Shown piece by piece: positions 43,012-52,801 of a stretch of DNA of 64,000 nucleotides; within the stretch, counting starts at the first letter, position 1, and every line of letters begins with the position of its first letter. This DNA comes from an uncultured Bacteroidota bacterium. GTDB lineage: Bacteria; Bacteroidota; Bacteroidia; Chitinophagales; Chitinophagaceae. The notes beneath the pieces are model-generated. The model was not told where the DNA came from. It made no database searches and saw only the letters and a program-made list of their open reading frames with translations. A program made the translations under genes and the position numbers. Where the stretch lies: contig CAIRYK010000059.1 of the NCBI GenBank assembly GCA_903882805.1, forward strand, positions 16,849 through 80,848, in the 5' to 3' direction.

Positions 43012-43249
43012 GCTGCTGCGTTTTCTTTTCGTACCGAAAGTACGGCATGCCCACCAGAGTGGCCGCCGAAGTAATACACAAGCTGTGAATAACTAATTGA
43101 GTGGAATGGGTGGGAACCAGTGTTAGTATGTGCGCTTAATATCCGCGCCACATTCGTATTTATTAATCAGAGGTTACTCACAATTTCTTCAATAACACTA
43201 ACTTCATGTCGGCTATGAAACTACTTATTACCGCTACTTTAATTTTTTT

Positions 43250-44518
43250 TTGCTGTTTCTACCGAAACCGGTTGCTGCACAACCGCAACACGAGCCAAAA
43301 ACAGCAAAAGAGCCGAGCGTAGACGAACTGAATTGGTTACGCTCTTTTGTTTTTCCGCTTGCCTCCACAAACCTTAAAGCAGATGATGCCGAACTAAAAC
43401 CGCTAGCCGCTATGACCCACAATGCCACAGTAGTCGCGATCGGCGAGGTAACCCACGGAACCAGCGAAATTTACCAAATGAAGGGCCGCCTGATACGCTA
43501 CCTTGTAGAACGCGAGGGATATAAGGTGTTTGCCATAGAAGCTAATATGCCCGAAGCCTACCGCCTGAACCAATACATAACCAATGGCACAGGCGACCCT
43601 AAAGAACTGATAAAAGGGATGCTTTTCTGGACATGGGACACGCAGGAAATGCTGGACATTGTGGAATGGATGAAAACCTACAATGCGACGAACACAAAAA
43701 AAATACTTTTCACGGGTATAGATATGCAAGTTTTTGAGGGGCCGCTCGCTGAAATAAAAACTGCCTACAATAAATACAATACAGATTCGTCGGCGACACT
43801 AAGATCGCTGCAAGCACGGCTGAAATACTTGCAAGAAGCGCGGCGAAACAAAATATATACAGTAGGCTACCGCGCCGCAAAAAACAACAAACGTAAATTC
43901 AGAAGGGAACTAAACGCGCAAAAAAGCTGGGTAAACACTAAAATCAACGACAAGGCCGAAAAAGCGTGGATATTGCAAAACATTCGCCTGATGGAACAAT
44001 ACACTGAAATGGTAACGCCGGCTATACGAGACCAATACATGGCGGAAAACCTGCTGTGGATAAAACAACAATACCCTAAAGAAAAGATCATACTCTGGGC
44101 GCACAATGGCCACATACAAAAACTTTACCCTGTCCGCAAGGTAATGGGACAATATATTGCCGATGCGCTAAAAAACGATTACTACGCACTCGGCTTTGCT
44201 TTTCATGAAGGCAGCTACAACGCAAAAGGCAAAAACGGGCTCAGCGCCTACGAAGCTCAAAAATCAGCGCCCGGTTCGTTCGAATACTATTTTCACCAAT
44301 CAGGATTGCCTATTTTCCTGATAGATATTGCAAAGATTCCGGACGGGCAACCCGATGCCAAATGGCTGACCCAAAAACTAAATTTCCGCTGGACAGGCGC
44401 CGCAACTATGGACAACGAATTTTCAGAAACCGAACTCGCCAACAACTTCGATGCGCTGGTCTATATCGATAAAACAACATACTCCCGCCTGCTACATCCA
44501 CCTGCGGGAAAGCTATAA
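43250..44518 (+). CDS. Erythromycin-esterase-family hydrolase, start frame disrupted
   Basis: The 422-residue frame has the family's catalytic VAIGEVTHGTSEIYQMKGR (Glu and His), WDTQEML, and the second His in ILWAHNGHIQKLYP. Ere enzymes open the macrolide lactone, but most members outside resistance elements have unknown substrates. The frame begins at a TTG next to a nine-T run (43243-43251). An ATG at 43215 starts MKLLITATLIFF in another frame; one extra T would merge the two into a full signal peptide ending PKPVAAQ. The given sequence lacks it. I keep the in-frame start. It is convergent with the DUF4292 gene, stops touching. Confidence 0.8.
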   Translation: MLFLPKPVAAQPQHEPKTAKEPSVDELNWLRSFVFPLASTNLKADDAELKPLAAMTHNATVVAIGEVTHGTSEIYQMKGRLIRYLVEREGYKVFAIEANMPEAYRLNQYITNGTGDPKELIKGMLFWTWDTQEMLDIVEWMKTYNATNTKKILFTGIDMQVFEGPLAEIKTAYNKYNTDSSATLRSLQARLKYLQEARRNKIYTVGYRAAKNNKRKFRRELNAQKSWVNTKINDKAEKAWILQNIRLMEQYTEMVTPAIRDQYMAENLLWIKQQYPKEKIILWAHNGHIQKLYPVRKVMGQYIADALKNDYYALGFAFHEGSYNAKGKNGLSAYEAQKSAPGSFEYYFHQSGLPIFLIDIAKIPDGQPDAKWLTQKLNFRWTGAATMDNEFSETELANNFDALVYIDKTTYSRLLHPPAGKL

Positions 44519-45433
44519 TCAATGCTTTATGGTATAGCTTTTGGGTATGGAGAACGGAAACTCCAATGGCTGATCAAATTCTGTTTTTTGGAAGTTCATT
44601 TCCAGATTGTACGAGTCAGTTCCCTTTAGTAACAGCAACACCCTATTGTTCGACACTTTTCTCTGTTCTACCGCTTCGTAACTATCGTAATTCAGCATTG
44701 CCTGTGGGCCTTTTGGGTCGTGTGTTTGTAGTTGGCCGGCGCTCAGCAAGCTATCCTTCCTACCGTAGGTAAGGTGTTGTATATAGCTCGAGTCTTCTAC
44801 TACCAATATCCATGCATTTTCTACAGCCGATGCGTTGGTAATAGTTCCCTCCCTGAGCGGTTCGCCCAGCACAAGGTTTTGCAACGATGTAAAATCAACC
44901 TTAGACGGTAATACTTTGGCCGCCGCCGACAATGGCAGCGCCGTTGCTTCTTTCTGTGTAGTATTGATCATAAAAAAGCTATCGGGCGTTATCAGTATAC
45001 GCGCAAACTGTATGCCGCCCAGCGCTGTAACGTTTATCCATATCACGCTATCCTTCCGCACACGGAAGTGCGCGGTAAAATCCAGATTGTTATCCGGCCC
45101 TTCAAAATGTACTTTGGCTTTTCCCGAAAACGTACGGTACACCAGTCTGTTGCGCCAAAGCGGAGTGAGGCTGTCTATCAGCAGCTTGGTAATCCCCGCG
45201 CTATCAACTTTTGGCGCCGGAGGCGTTGGCGGCACGGGGGTTACCGGCGGAGTAAGCGTATCGCCTGGTAATGGCGGCGGTGTAGTACGCCGGGCAGTAT
45301 CGGGAGCCATGACAATAGATGAATCATTTACCTGCTTGTTGTCTTTCCTGTGCCCGCCTTTTTTCAACAACGAGCAGGATGAAAACACAACAGTAAAAAC
45401 CAATAGCAAAGAGCCGGTAATTAGTTTATTCAT
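44519..45433 (-). CDS. DUF4292 outer-membrane lipoprotein
   Basis: The 304-residue protein has a lipoprotein signal ending VVFSSC. A Pro/Thr-rich linker (about 45-75) leads to a LolB-like beta domain covering the rest, with FSGKAKVHFEGPDNNLDFTAHF, VWINVTALGGIQFARILIT, LVLGEP and LEFPFSIPKSYTIKH at the end. DUF4292 proteins are widespread in Bacteroidota and are thought to resemble the lipoprotein chaperone LolB. Its start overlaps the TPR gene's stop by 8 bp. This order (dut, nucleotidyltransferase, TPR, DUF4292) is, as I recall it, often kept in the phylum. Confidence 0.85.
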   Translation of the reverse strand: MNKLITGSLLLVFTVVFSSCSLLKKGGHRKDNKQVNDSSIVMAPDTARRTTPPPLPGDTLTPPVTPVPPTPPAPKVDSAGITKLLIDSLTPLWRNRLVYRTFSGKAKVHFEGPDNNLDFTAHFRVRKDSVIWINVTALGGIQFARILITPDSFFMINTTQKEATALPLSAAAKVLPSKVDFTSLQNLVLGEPLREGTITNASAVENAWILVVEDSSYIQHLTYGRKDSLLSAGQLQTHDPKGPQAMLNYDSYEAVEQRKVSNNRVLLLLKGTDSYNLEMNFQKTEFDQPLEFPFSIPKSYTIKH

Positions 45434-47162
45434 ACAGTTTTACTTCGCTTATTTTTTTATCGATCAGCGGACTGTCGTTACCTTTTTGTTTCGATATTTT
45501 CCAGTTTTCTATTGCCTTATCACTTGCGCCCAATTTGAAATAAATATTACCCAGATGGTCATATAGAGTAGCATCGGCTTTACCTCCTGCAAGGTCTATC
45601 GCTTTTTGTACATATTCGCGGGCTTTCTCATAGTTGCCCTTCTTGTATAGTATCCAGCCGTAGGTGTCCATATAGGTACCCTCGCCCGGCTGTAACTCCA
45701 GCGATTTTTTCGACATCTTCTCTGCTTCATCCAGCTTCACACCACGCTCAGACAGGAAGTAGCTGTAGTTATTGAGTACAGAAGCATTGTTGGGCGTTAT
45801 TTCCAGCGCCTTGGCATAGGCTTTTTCCATCAGGTCGGTTTGCTTGGTGTAATAGTACACCTCGCCCAGCGAAGAATACATACTCGCCAGTGTTTGCTTC
45901 TCCGACTCGGGTTGCATATCTATTGCCCGGTTTATAGCCTTTATAGCCGCGGGGTAATTTTTCTTTGTGTTGTGTGCCAGACCGTTGTAGTAATGCACCG
46001 TAGCCTGATTAGGAAACAGACGCATAGCTTTTTCGGTATATCTTAGTAGCGAATCGCCGTTATTGGCATAAACATAGTTCTCCAGCAGGGCTGTCCAAAC
46101 TGTAAAGTTGGATGGCTTGATAGCTATGGCTTTTTTATACTGTTCAGTAGCGCTGTCTACCTGATTGGTTACAGAAAAATAGTATCCAAAAAACGCCTGA
46201 ACATCGGCATTGCTGGGATGCTGGTTGACCACCTGCCTTATAACAGGAGCCTGCGTCTTCAGGGCAGAATCATTGCTCGGTATGCTCGATAAATAGGCTT
46301 TCAGCAATTCCAGTTGGGTATCAGCGTCCAGTTCTTTGTTTACAACCACCTTTTTTATATAGGTAAGGTAAGAAGCTGTGTCGCCCACTTTCAAAAAATG
46401 ACTGGCCATCCCAAATTCCACATCTGCATTTCCCGGCAGTAACTTTTGCGCCTGTTCAAATACTTCGGCAGCTTTTTGTGGCATTTTGTTGTTGTCGTAC
46501 AGGTCGCCAAGCAGCTTGTAATACTTACCGTTGCGCGTATCGTTTGTAATAAGCTGACGTATTACTCCGGCTGCTTTTTCCACATCGTTCATATCCAGGT
46601 ATATCTGCAACTTGCGGCCCATAAGTTCCTCGTCGCTGCCTACCTGAGCTATTGCTTTGTCTATATACACAATAGCCAGATCATACTTCTTTGCGCTTTG
46701 GTAGTACGCTGCAGACATTACCGGATAGGTACGGTCGCGAGGGTCGGCCGCGCTTAGCTGCGCCATTATATTACCCGCCTCCAGATAAGCGCCTTTGTCG
46801 GCCTGCATGGTGGCAAACTGTTCTTTATACCATTTATTAGCAGTATCCAGCGCCAGCGCTTTCCTAATGTATACGTCTGCTTTCTCTGCGTTTTTATCCT
46901 TCACATATAGCTTGGCCAGCTCGTAGTAAGCAGCCGAACTATTGGGCCGCTTCTGCACAAATTCTTCCAGCAATTCTTTGGCCAGTTTACTATCGTTACG
47001 GCGTTTGGCAATAATACCATTGAAAAACAAATCGTCTGTCTTGGCGTTTTTACCCGCTACAGATAACTCAAGGCTATCGGCAGGCTCGTTTTGCGCCAAT
47101 ACACGACCACTACCCAAAGACAGGATAACAACAGATAAAATTAAACAGGTAGCCTTAATCAT
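45426..47162 (-). CDS. Secreted TPR-repeat protein
   Basis: The 578-residue protein has a signal peptide (MIKATCLILSVVILSLGSGRVLAQ) followed by at least a dozen TPR units covering almost the whole length, for example AAYYELAKLYVKDKNAEKADV, KYYKLLGDLYDNNKMPQKAAEV and TLYDHLGNIYFKLGASDKAIE. It is probably a periplasmic scaffold that works with the DUF4292 lipoprotein, whose gene overlaps by 8 bp. The nucleotidyltransferase upstream overlaps its start by 4 bp. The function is unknown. Confidence 0.85.
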   Translation of the reverse strand: MIKATCLILSVVILSLGSGRVLAQNEPADSLELSVAGKNAKTDDLFFNGIIAKRRNDSKLAKELLEEFVQKRPNSSAAYYELAKLYVKDKNAEKADVYIRKALALDTANKWYKEQFATMQADKGAYLEAGNIMAQLSAADPRDRTYPVMSAAYYQSAKKYDLAIVYIDKAIAQVGSDEELMGRKLQIYLDMNDVEKAAGVIRQLITNDTRNGKYYKLLGDLYDNNKMPQKAAEVFEQAQKLLPGNADVEFGMASHFLKVGDTASYLTYIKKVVVNKELDADTQLELLKAYLSSIPSNDSALKTQAPVIRQVVNQHPSNADVQAFFGYYFSVTNQVDSATEQYKKAIAIKPSNFTVWTALLENYVYANNGDSLLRYTEKAMRLFPNQATVHYYNGLAHNTKKNYPAAIKAINRAIDMQPESEKQTLASMYSSLGEVYYYTKQTDLMEKAYAKALEITPNNASVLNNYSYFLSERGVKLDEAEKMSKKSLELQPGEGTYMDTYGWILYKKGNYEKAREYVQKAIDLAGGKADATLYDHLGNIYFKLGASDKAIENWKISKQKGNDSPLIDKKISEVKLYE

Positions 47163-48166
47163 AATTGTGTTGAGAAGTCGCCAATGCTTAGCTCCTTCGG
47201 TTTATCTATGTAAGTTACATTTTTCCCTAACATAGAATCTGCTATGTGCGCATTTTTAACAATGCTGTTGGATTGTATAATGCTGTTTTTGATGTTGGCA
47301 TCCTCTACCGTTACTCCGGCTTCCAATGAAACGTGCGGACCAACTACTGAATTGCGCACCGTTACATTAGCGCCTATGAAGCATGGTTGCAGTATCACCG
47401 AGTTGTCTACCACCGCCGTTGAATGCACCAATTGCTCGGTGTCTTTCTTTATTTCCAGTATGCGCTGATTGGTATATATCGTAGCATCCTTATTGCCGCA
47501 ATCCAGCCACTCTTCCACCTGATCGGTATAGAATTTCACGCCATTTTCCAGCATATGCACCATAGCATCGGTAATCTGGTATTCGCCCTTCAGCAGAATA
47601 TTTTCGTCTATGAGGCGTTGCAGTTCTTTCTTGAGGTTATCGCCATCTTTAAAGTAGTATACGCCTATTATTGCGAGATCCGATACAAAATCCTTTGGCT
47701 TTTCTACAAATGCTTCTATCTCGTTCTGCTCATTGAGTTTCACCACCCCAAACGAAGATGGGTCGGGAATGCGCTGAGTCCAGACAATAGCATCTTTATT
47801 AGTGTCTATGCTAAAGGCAGCCTTAAACAAGGTATCGGCAAATGCAATAAACACATTACCCGTCAGGGTATCGCCGGCGCACAAAATAGCGTGGGCTGTG
47901 CCCAAAGGTTGATGTTGGTAGCATATTTTGCCCTTTGCGCCCAGCGCTTCCGCCACCTGACACAGGTGATCTTCCACTTCCTTGCCAAAACCCGGACCAA
48001 TGATAAATGCTATCTCTTCAACTTTTTCGTTGCTTGTAGCCAGTATGTCTTCTACCAGGCGCTGCACAATAGGCTTACCAGCTATGGGCAACAATGGTTT
48101 TGCAGTAGTAAGTGTGTGGGGGCGCATGCGTTTTCCCATGCCCGCCATTGGAATAATAATATTCAT
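47159..48166 (-). CDS. Sugar-phosphate nucleotidyltransferase with left-handed beta-helix tail
   Basis: The 335-residue enzyme starts with the NTP-binding signature IIPMAGMGKRMRPHTLTTAKP and KPLLPIAGKP. The catalytic domain covers about 1-240 and the tail about 250-330 is a hexapeptide-repeat beta-helix (ILQPCFIGANVTV, SVVGPHVSLEAGV). It should attach a nucleotide to a sugar-1-phosphate (UDP, dTDP or GDP form) for cell-surface polysaccharide synthesis. The exact nucleotide and sugar cannot be read. Its stop overlaps the TPR start by 4 bp, so the genes are translationally linked. Confidence 0.87.
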   Translation of the reverse strand: MNIIIPMAGMGKRMRPHTLTTAKPLLPIAGKPIVQRLVEDILATSNEKVEEIAFIIGPGFGKEVEDHLCQVAEALGAKGKICYQHQPLGTAHAILCAGDTLTGNVFIAFADTLFKAAFSIDTNKDAIVWTQRIPDPSSFGVVKLNEQNEIEAFVEKPKDFVSDLAIIGVYYFKDGDNLKKELQRLIDENILLKGEYQITDAMVHMLENGVKFYTDQVEEWLDCGNKDATIYTNQRILEIKKDTEQLVHSTAVVDNSVILQPCFIGANVTVRNSVVGPHVSLEAGVTVEDANIKNSIIQSNSIVKNAHIADSMLGKNVTYIDKPKELSIGDFSTQL

Positions 48167-48251
48167 TGTCAGTTTTTTATAGACTAATAAAAGTTATATC
48201 GATACTTATGAAACAATACCCGGCCAGCCAAGGGGCAAGCCGTCAATTAAA

Positions 48252-48692
48252 CTAATTAACGCCCGAATGGCCAAAACCGCCTGCGCCACGCTGTGTGTCG
48301 GTAAGGGTTTCTGTTTGTTGCCATACAGCAGTTTCGTATTTGGCTATTATCATTTGCGCTATTCTTTCGCCATCGGTAATAGTTTGTATCTCGTCCGAAA
48401 GGTTGATAATGGCCACCATTATTTCGCCCCGGTAATCGCTGTCTATGGTGCCCGGCGCATTTACAACTGTCAATCCCTTCTTTACTGCCAGTCCGCTGCG
48501 CGGCCTTATCTGCGCCTCATATCCCTGCGGCAACGCCATATACAACCCGGTAGGTATTACGCTACGCTTTAGCGGCTGCAACACCACCGGCTCAGACAGC
48601 CAAGCCCGGAGGTCCATACCGCTCGATCCGGCGGTTTGGTAGGCCGGCAACGCATGCGGCGATTTATTTATTATCTGAACGGATATTTCCAT
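48252..48692 (-). CDS. dut: dUTP diphosphatase
   Basis: The 146-residue enzyme has all five trimeric dUTPase motifs: [10 protein letters not shown] (I), RPRSGLA (II), [11 protein letters not shown] (III), GERIAQMI (IV) and [10 protein letters not shown] (V). It hydrolyses dUTP to dUMP and pyrophosphate, keeping uracil out of DNA and feeding dTMP synthesis. The length is normal. It is the first gene of the minus-strand set leading to the nucleotidyltransferase, 85 bp from that start. Confidence 0.95.
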   Translation of the reverse strand: MEISVQIINKSPHALPAYQTAGSSGMDLRAWLSEPVVLQPLKRSVIPTGLYMALPQGYEAQIRPRSGLAVKKGLTVVNAPGTIDSDYRGEIMVAIINLSDEIQTITDGERIAQMIIAKYETAVWQQTETLTDTQRGAGGFGHSGVN

Positions 48693-48747
48693 AATGAGGC
48701 AGCAAAGGTAATGCGCAGGCTTTAAATAATCAGATGACTCGATTCAA

Positions 48748-48936
48748 TTAATTCTCTTTCTTTCTAATACCCTGCATGATCAAAAATACGCCAACAGCCA
48801 TCCAGATAACGCTACCTGCCCCCGCCCTCCATGGCGACGACTTAAGTCCATCTTTAGATGCGCCGTCTATGATGACATACAATGCCTTCATACCCACCAG
48901 CAAAAACACCAATCCTAATATTGACCTCCAATTCAT
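48748..48936 (-). CDS. Small two-helix membrane protein
   Basis: The 62-residue protein has two hydrophobic helices, SILGLVFLLVGMKALYVII (about 4-22) and AGSVIWMAVGVFLIMQGI (about 40-57), with a short polar loop and a basic tail (RKKEN). Positive-inside signs place both ends in the cytoplasm. It is unrecognised. The clear membrane pattern and the compact gene argue that it is real. It lies 55 bp upstream of dut on the same strand and could belong to that transcript. Confidence 0.6.
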   Translation of the reverse strand: MNWRSILGLVFLLVGMKALYVIIDGASKDGLKSSPWRAGAGSVIWMAVGVFLIMQGIRKKEN

Positions 48937-49051
48937 AAAAGTTGATTTCCGGAATGCAAATTATAGGTTTTAGACCATATCCTGTTCAGACCCTGACGTT
49001 TATACTCGCATCACCTGTAAACCGTAAAAACCGTACAGCCTGCATTGATGG

Positions 49052-51493
49052 CTAAAACGTATAGTTATATTGTATCGCTACGTTGCGGGGCGGCTCTATT
49101 TTTAGCGGTCGCAGGTAGTAGGCGGTGTTAAAAACATTGTTGCACACTACAGCTATTCTATGCGCTGCCGATACCTTGTAACTAGCGCGCGCGTCAAAAA
49201 TATGGAAACCGTCGTGCGACTTCCAGTAGTCTACCACCACTATGGGCGCCATACCCGGCACCACTTGTGTCAGTTCTTCTATGTCGCCAAAAGCCTTATC
49301 TATGTTCTGCATTTTGCTGTAGTATCGGTAGCTAACCCCAAAACCAAAATCTTGTACGCGAACTTCCACATCGGCTTTGATCATGTGCTTAAATCGGTAT
49401 TTCAGTACATTGCCCGCAGTGTCCATGCTGCTATTTTTAAAGGTAGCAGCCTGCCCTGCCCCACCCTGCAACGACTGTGTAGTGGCATAAACCAGATTGG
49501 GCGTTAGCGATACAGGATTGATATATGTGTAACCGGCAAGAATTGTCAGCCCGAAGTTTTTGTTCTTCTCGGGAGTGGTACATGCCAGCGATAAGTCAGC
49601 TCCATCCACGCGTGAGTCTCCGGTATTCACAAATTTGAAACCTACAATTGCCACCTTGGGGTTCCATACGCCAAATAAATACTCTATGGTGTTGCTGTAG
49701 TTCTGCCGGAAAGCAGCAATATCCAGATACCCCATACAATCGCCAATCTTGAATCCTTGCTTTACCCCTACTTCAAAACTCTGACTAACCTCGGGTTTTA
49801 ATCCCGGATTGGGAAATACGCCAAATAAGCCCGCTTTTGTAGAAATATACCTCTCGGCAATTGTTGGGTACCGCAAACCATCGCCATACGACGCCCGTAC
49901 CCATGTGCCGCGCAGCGCCTGCACACTCGCGCCGGCTCTTATTATTGGTTTGGCTACTGCCTCCAGATTATTTGTCCTGAAATACTCATACCTGATGCCG
50001 CCCTGTAAATTCACCACTTTCCACAATTTTTTGTCGAGCTGCAAATACAACGCCATATTTGCAACGTGGTTCTCCGGCGATCCGCTCGAATCGTACAACC
50101 TTGCATGGGTTGTAGCGAGGCTGCCTACTACGCCGCCGGTTGTGGTCAGCCCCTGCGCTTTAAACTTACGCTGCGCCTGATACTCGCCATAATATAGCTG
50201 CCCCTCGGTCGATTGATTATTGGTTATCTTGTTGTCGGTATGAAATAATCTCGTTACCAAACTGTGCGTTGTGCCGGTTGCGTTATCATACTTAATAAAC
50301 GGATCGATGTTGAACAATATTTGATCTTCCAGAAACACAGCGCCGGGATAACCCTTGTACAATCCCGCCGAATCGTTGAGCCAGGCAAGCTGCATATTGG
50401 TTTTATTGAGCATTCCGTTGCTGTTTGCCCCATAGCTAAGACCAGCCACTTTCCGGCTCCGGTATTTTATGTTGAAGTTTACTCTGCCACGCACACGCAG
50501 CATATCTTTATTGGTGTACGTCGGTATTGAATCAGTAAGCAAAAAGGCCTTTTTCAAATCGGGATCCATATATCCCATTGCGGGAGCAGGCCCAATATAC
50601 CCTTGGTCTACATTAAAGTTTCCGCCTACTACCACGTCCAGATTTTTATGCATTATCTCCGAATGGAGGAAATTGAGGTTCATATTGCCCGGTAGCGAAG
50701 CCCCGTACCAGTTTTGTGCCGGTGAAACCGGCGCGCTATAACCGCCCACAGAATAGCTGACAGTAGTTTTAGGCTTAGAGCGGGGATAAGCGCTGCGGAT
50801 ATTGATCACCCCATTGAGCGCCGATGAGCCGTACAACACCGATGAGGAACCCTTGATAACCTCTACCTGTTCTATGTTCTCTACAGGTATATAGTTCCAT
50901 TCTGCCCTACCGGCATCGCCGCTAAGAAGCGGTATGCCATCTACAACTATGGCCACCCGGCTACCTACGCCAAACGTAAACCCACTACCGCCCCTTATCT
51001 GCGGGTCGTTGTCTATAATAGATACCCCGGGCGTCTGCTCCAATGCTGTTTCTATACTGGTTGTATTCTTATTGTTGATCAGATTGGGTTTCAGTATGTC
51101 CATCGACATAGTGAGCTCTTCGAGCCGCTGCCCAAACTTTCCAGATGATACCACAATAGTTTTCAACATTCCGGCTGAGGCTTGCAGTCCAACGTTGAAC
51201 TCAGTCACCGAATCGGCAACAATAACTGCAGTAAATGTATCTGTGGTAAATCCAATATACGTGCAGTAAAACTTATGGTACCCAGCAGTTAGGGAAAGAG
51301 CAAATCCACCATCTGGACCGGCGGCTACGCCAACACTACTATTGCCGACAAGCGCTATTGTAGCGCCGGGCAACACCTCGCGTGTGCTGGCGGCAGTAAC
51401 AACGCCCCGTAATGTACCCACACTTTGTGCTATTAGGGCAATTGGCCGTAAGAACAACGATAGTAGAGCAACAAGCAGTATCCTTACGACCAT
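49052..51493 (-). CDS. TonB-dependent outer-membrane receptor
   Basis: The 813-residue protein has a signal peptide (MVVRILLVALLSLFLRPIALIAQ), a carboxypeptidase-D-like domain (about 25-115: LRGVVTAASTREVLPGA), a plug domain (about 120-240: IVVDGIPLLSG, IEQVEVIKGSSSVLYGSSALNGVINI) and a 22-strand-type barrel ending in the aromatic IQYNYTF. It imports a ligand across the outer membrane using TonB energy. No SusD partner or iron-utilisation gene is adjacent. The substrate is unknown. Confidence 0.9.
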   Translation of the reverse strand: MVVRILLVALLSLFLRPIALIAQSVGTLRGVVTAASTREVLPGATIALVGNSSVGVAAGPDGGFALSLTAGYHKFYCTYIGFTTDTFTAVIVADSVTEFNVGLQASAGMLKTIVVSSGKFGQRLEELTMSMDILKPNLINNKNTTSIETALEQTPGVSIIDNDPQIRGGSGFTFGVGSRVAIVVDGIPLLSGDAGRAEWNYIPVENIEQVEVIKGSSSVLYGSSALNGVINIRSAYPRSKPKTTVSYSVGGYSAPVSPAQNWYGASLPGNMNLNFLHSEIMHKNLDVVVGGNFNVDQGYIGPAPAMGYMDPDLKKAFLLTDSIPTYTNKDMLRVRGRVNFNIKYRSRKVAGLSYGANSNGMLNKTNMQLAWLNDSAGLYKGYPGAVFLEDQILFNIDPFIKYDNATGTTHSLVTRLFHTDNKITNNQSTEGQLYYGEYQAQRKFKAQGLTTTGGVVGSLATTHARLYDSSGSPENHVANMALYLQLDKKLWKVVNLQGGIRYEYFRTNNLEAVAKPIIRAGASVQALRGTWVRASYGDGLRYPTIAERYISTKAGLFGVFPNPGLKPEVSQSFEVGVKQGFKIGDCMGYLDIAAFRQNYSNTIEYLFGVWNPKVAIVGFKFVNTGDSRVDGADLSLACTTPEKNKNFGLTILAGYTYINPVSLTPNLVYATTQSLQGGAGQAATFKNSSMDTAGNVLKYRFKHMIKADVEVRVQDFGFGVSYRYYSKMQNIDKAFGDIEELTQVVPGMAPIVVVDYWKSHDGFHIFDARASYKVSAAHRIAVVCNNVFNTAYYLRPLKIEPPRNVAIQYNYTF

Positions 51494-51504
51494 TTCGCAA
51501 AAAT

Positions 51505-51534
51505 AAAAAACCCTGCACTTTGGCAGGGTTTTTT
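51505..51534 (-). terminator. Terminator of the T9SS cargo gene at 51557
   Basis: On minus, ACCCTGC / GCAGGGT-type arms (six A outside one, six T outside the other) with a 6-base loop. It separates this gene from the TonB receptor start at 51493. Confidence 0.8.
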
Positions 51535-51556
51535 ATTTTTCAAACAAATGGTTGAC

Positions 51557-52543
51557 TTATTGCAATATCAAACGACCATTACGGGCAATACCGTCGCCTG
51601 ATAGCTGATAGATATACATACCTGAAGCTGCAAACGGCAACTCAAAAGAATTGAGTCTATCTGCTTGCATGGCTTGTGTATGTACTATTCTGCCAGTAAC
51701 ATCATATACATTTAGCAACACGCCATTGGCATTAATACCGGTCAAATCTACATTGATGGTTTTGTAATGCGCAAAAATATTGATGAGTTCATTAGCCTTA
51801 GCCAGCTCATCAACGCCATTAGGTTTATAGATCACCTGCAGATCATCGATCCAAAGTTTACTACCAGCTGTTGTGGTAGCCTGATCGGCAGACGAAGTAA
51901 TATTGATCATTATATAAGCAGGCGCTGATGTAGCGGCATAGGTAAACGGAACGCTGAAGCGGGTCCATGTAGCGGCATTGGCTGCCGGTGTAAGGAACAG
52001 TGCATTAGCTACTTTATTTGAAGTAGGGTCTGCATGGTAGGTAGTTGGCGTTTCAGGATCGAAATAATCGCCAGTATGCAATATCGCTCTTACTTTACCT
52101 TGCTCGGCAGCTCCGCCCTGTGTGTACTGGTACCAACCTACAAGACTATCCGGGCGACCGGTAAAAGCCATACGTCGAACGTCTGTTGTAGTTGATGCGT
52201 TAACTGTGCCTATATAGCCGTCGGTTTTAGTAATAGTAGGCGCATTTATAACGCCCGTAGTTACGTTGCCGTTTACAACAGTACCAACTATCGGAACAGT
52301 TTTAGTTTCAACTCTCACCGATGAAGTACCGGAGCGAAAGATGGTATTGTCCTGATAACACGTTTGTGGGCCAGCCATGGCAATAGCGGTTCCCGACTTG
52401 TTAGAAAACCAGCCAGTTGGCTCGGATGATATTCCTGGTGAGGCGTTGCCCCAGGTTTCGAAACCGCCGTTGGCTATGGTAGTCTGAGCGCTAAGCGATG
52501 CCGATACCGCCATGAACAGCAATAATGTAGCAAATGATTTCAT
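51557..52543 (-). CDS. T9SS-exported protein with a carbohydrate-binding-like beta domain
   Basis: The 328-residue protein has a signal peptide (MKSFATLLLFMAVSASLSAQ). A jelly-roll-like domain (about 22-225) starts IANGGFETWGNASPG and ends SKLWIDDLQVIYKP, the pattern of carbohydrate-binding modules in Bacteroidota. The last 80 residues are a type A T9SS sorting domain (INIFAHYKTINVDLTG ... VLLNVYDVTGRIVHTQA). It is predicted to be secreted and attached to the cell surface. The ligand is unknown. An ATG two codons upstream also exists. Confidence 0.8.
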   Translation of the reverse strand: MKSFATLLLFMAVSASLSAQTTIANGGFETWGNASPGISSEPTGWFSNKSGTAIAMAGPQTCYQDNTIFRSGTSSVRVETKTVPIVGTVVNGNVTTGVINAPTITKTDGYIGTVNASTTTDVRRMAFTGRPDSLVGWYQYTQGGAAEQGKVRAILHTGDYFDPETPTTYHADPTSNKVANALFLTPAANAATWTRFSVPFTYAATSAPAYIMINITSSADQATTTAGSKLWIDDLQVIYKPNGVDELAKANELINIFAHYKTINVDLTGINANGVLLNVYDVTGRIVHTQAMQADRLNSFELPFAASGMYIYQLSGDGIARNGRLILQ

Positions 52544-52801
52544 AAACATTGTTTTTTGTGAGATTGAATAACCGGGATCAATTTATGTAGAAATGACCGA
52601 AACATGGTAATCTGCTGAAAGATTTTTAATGGGGAAGCGGACAACTATTGGAAAAGCAATCAAACAGCTCTCCACGAAATAGATTTTAAAAATTTCAGGT
52701 ACTACCCGTTCATAATTTTCGCCAATACAGATATTTTGTGCATTTTTAAACCAGAATTAACATTTGGCACGTTTTTTGGCATCAACCATAAAAAGACTTC
52801 T

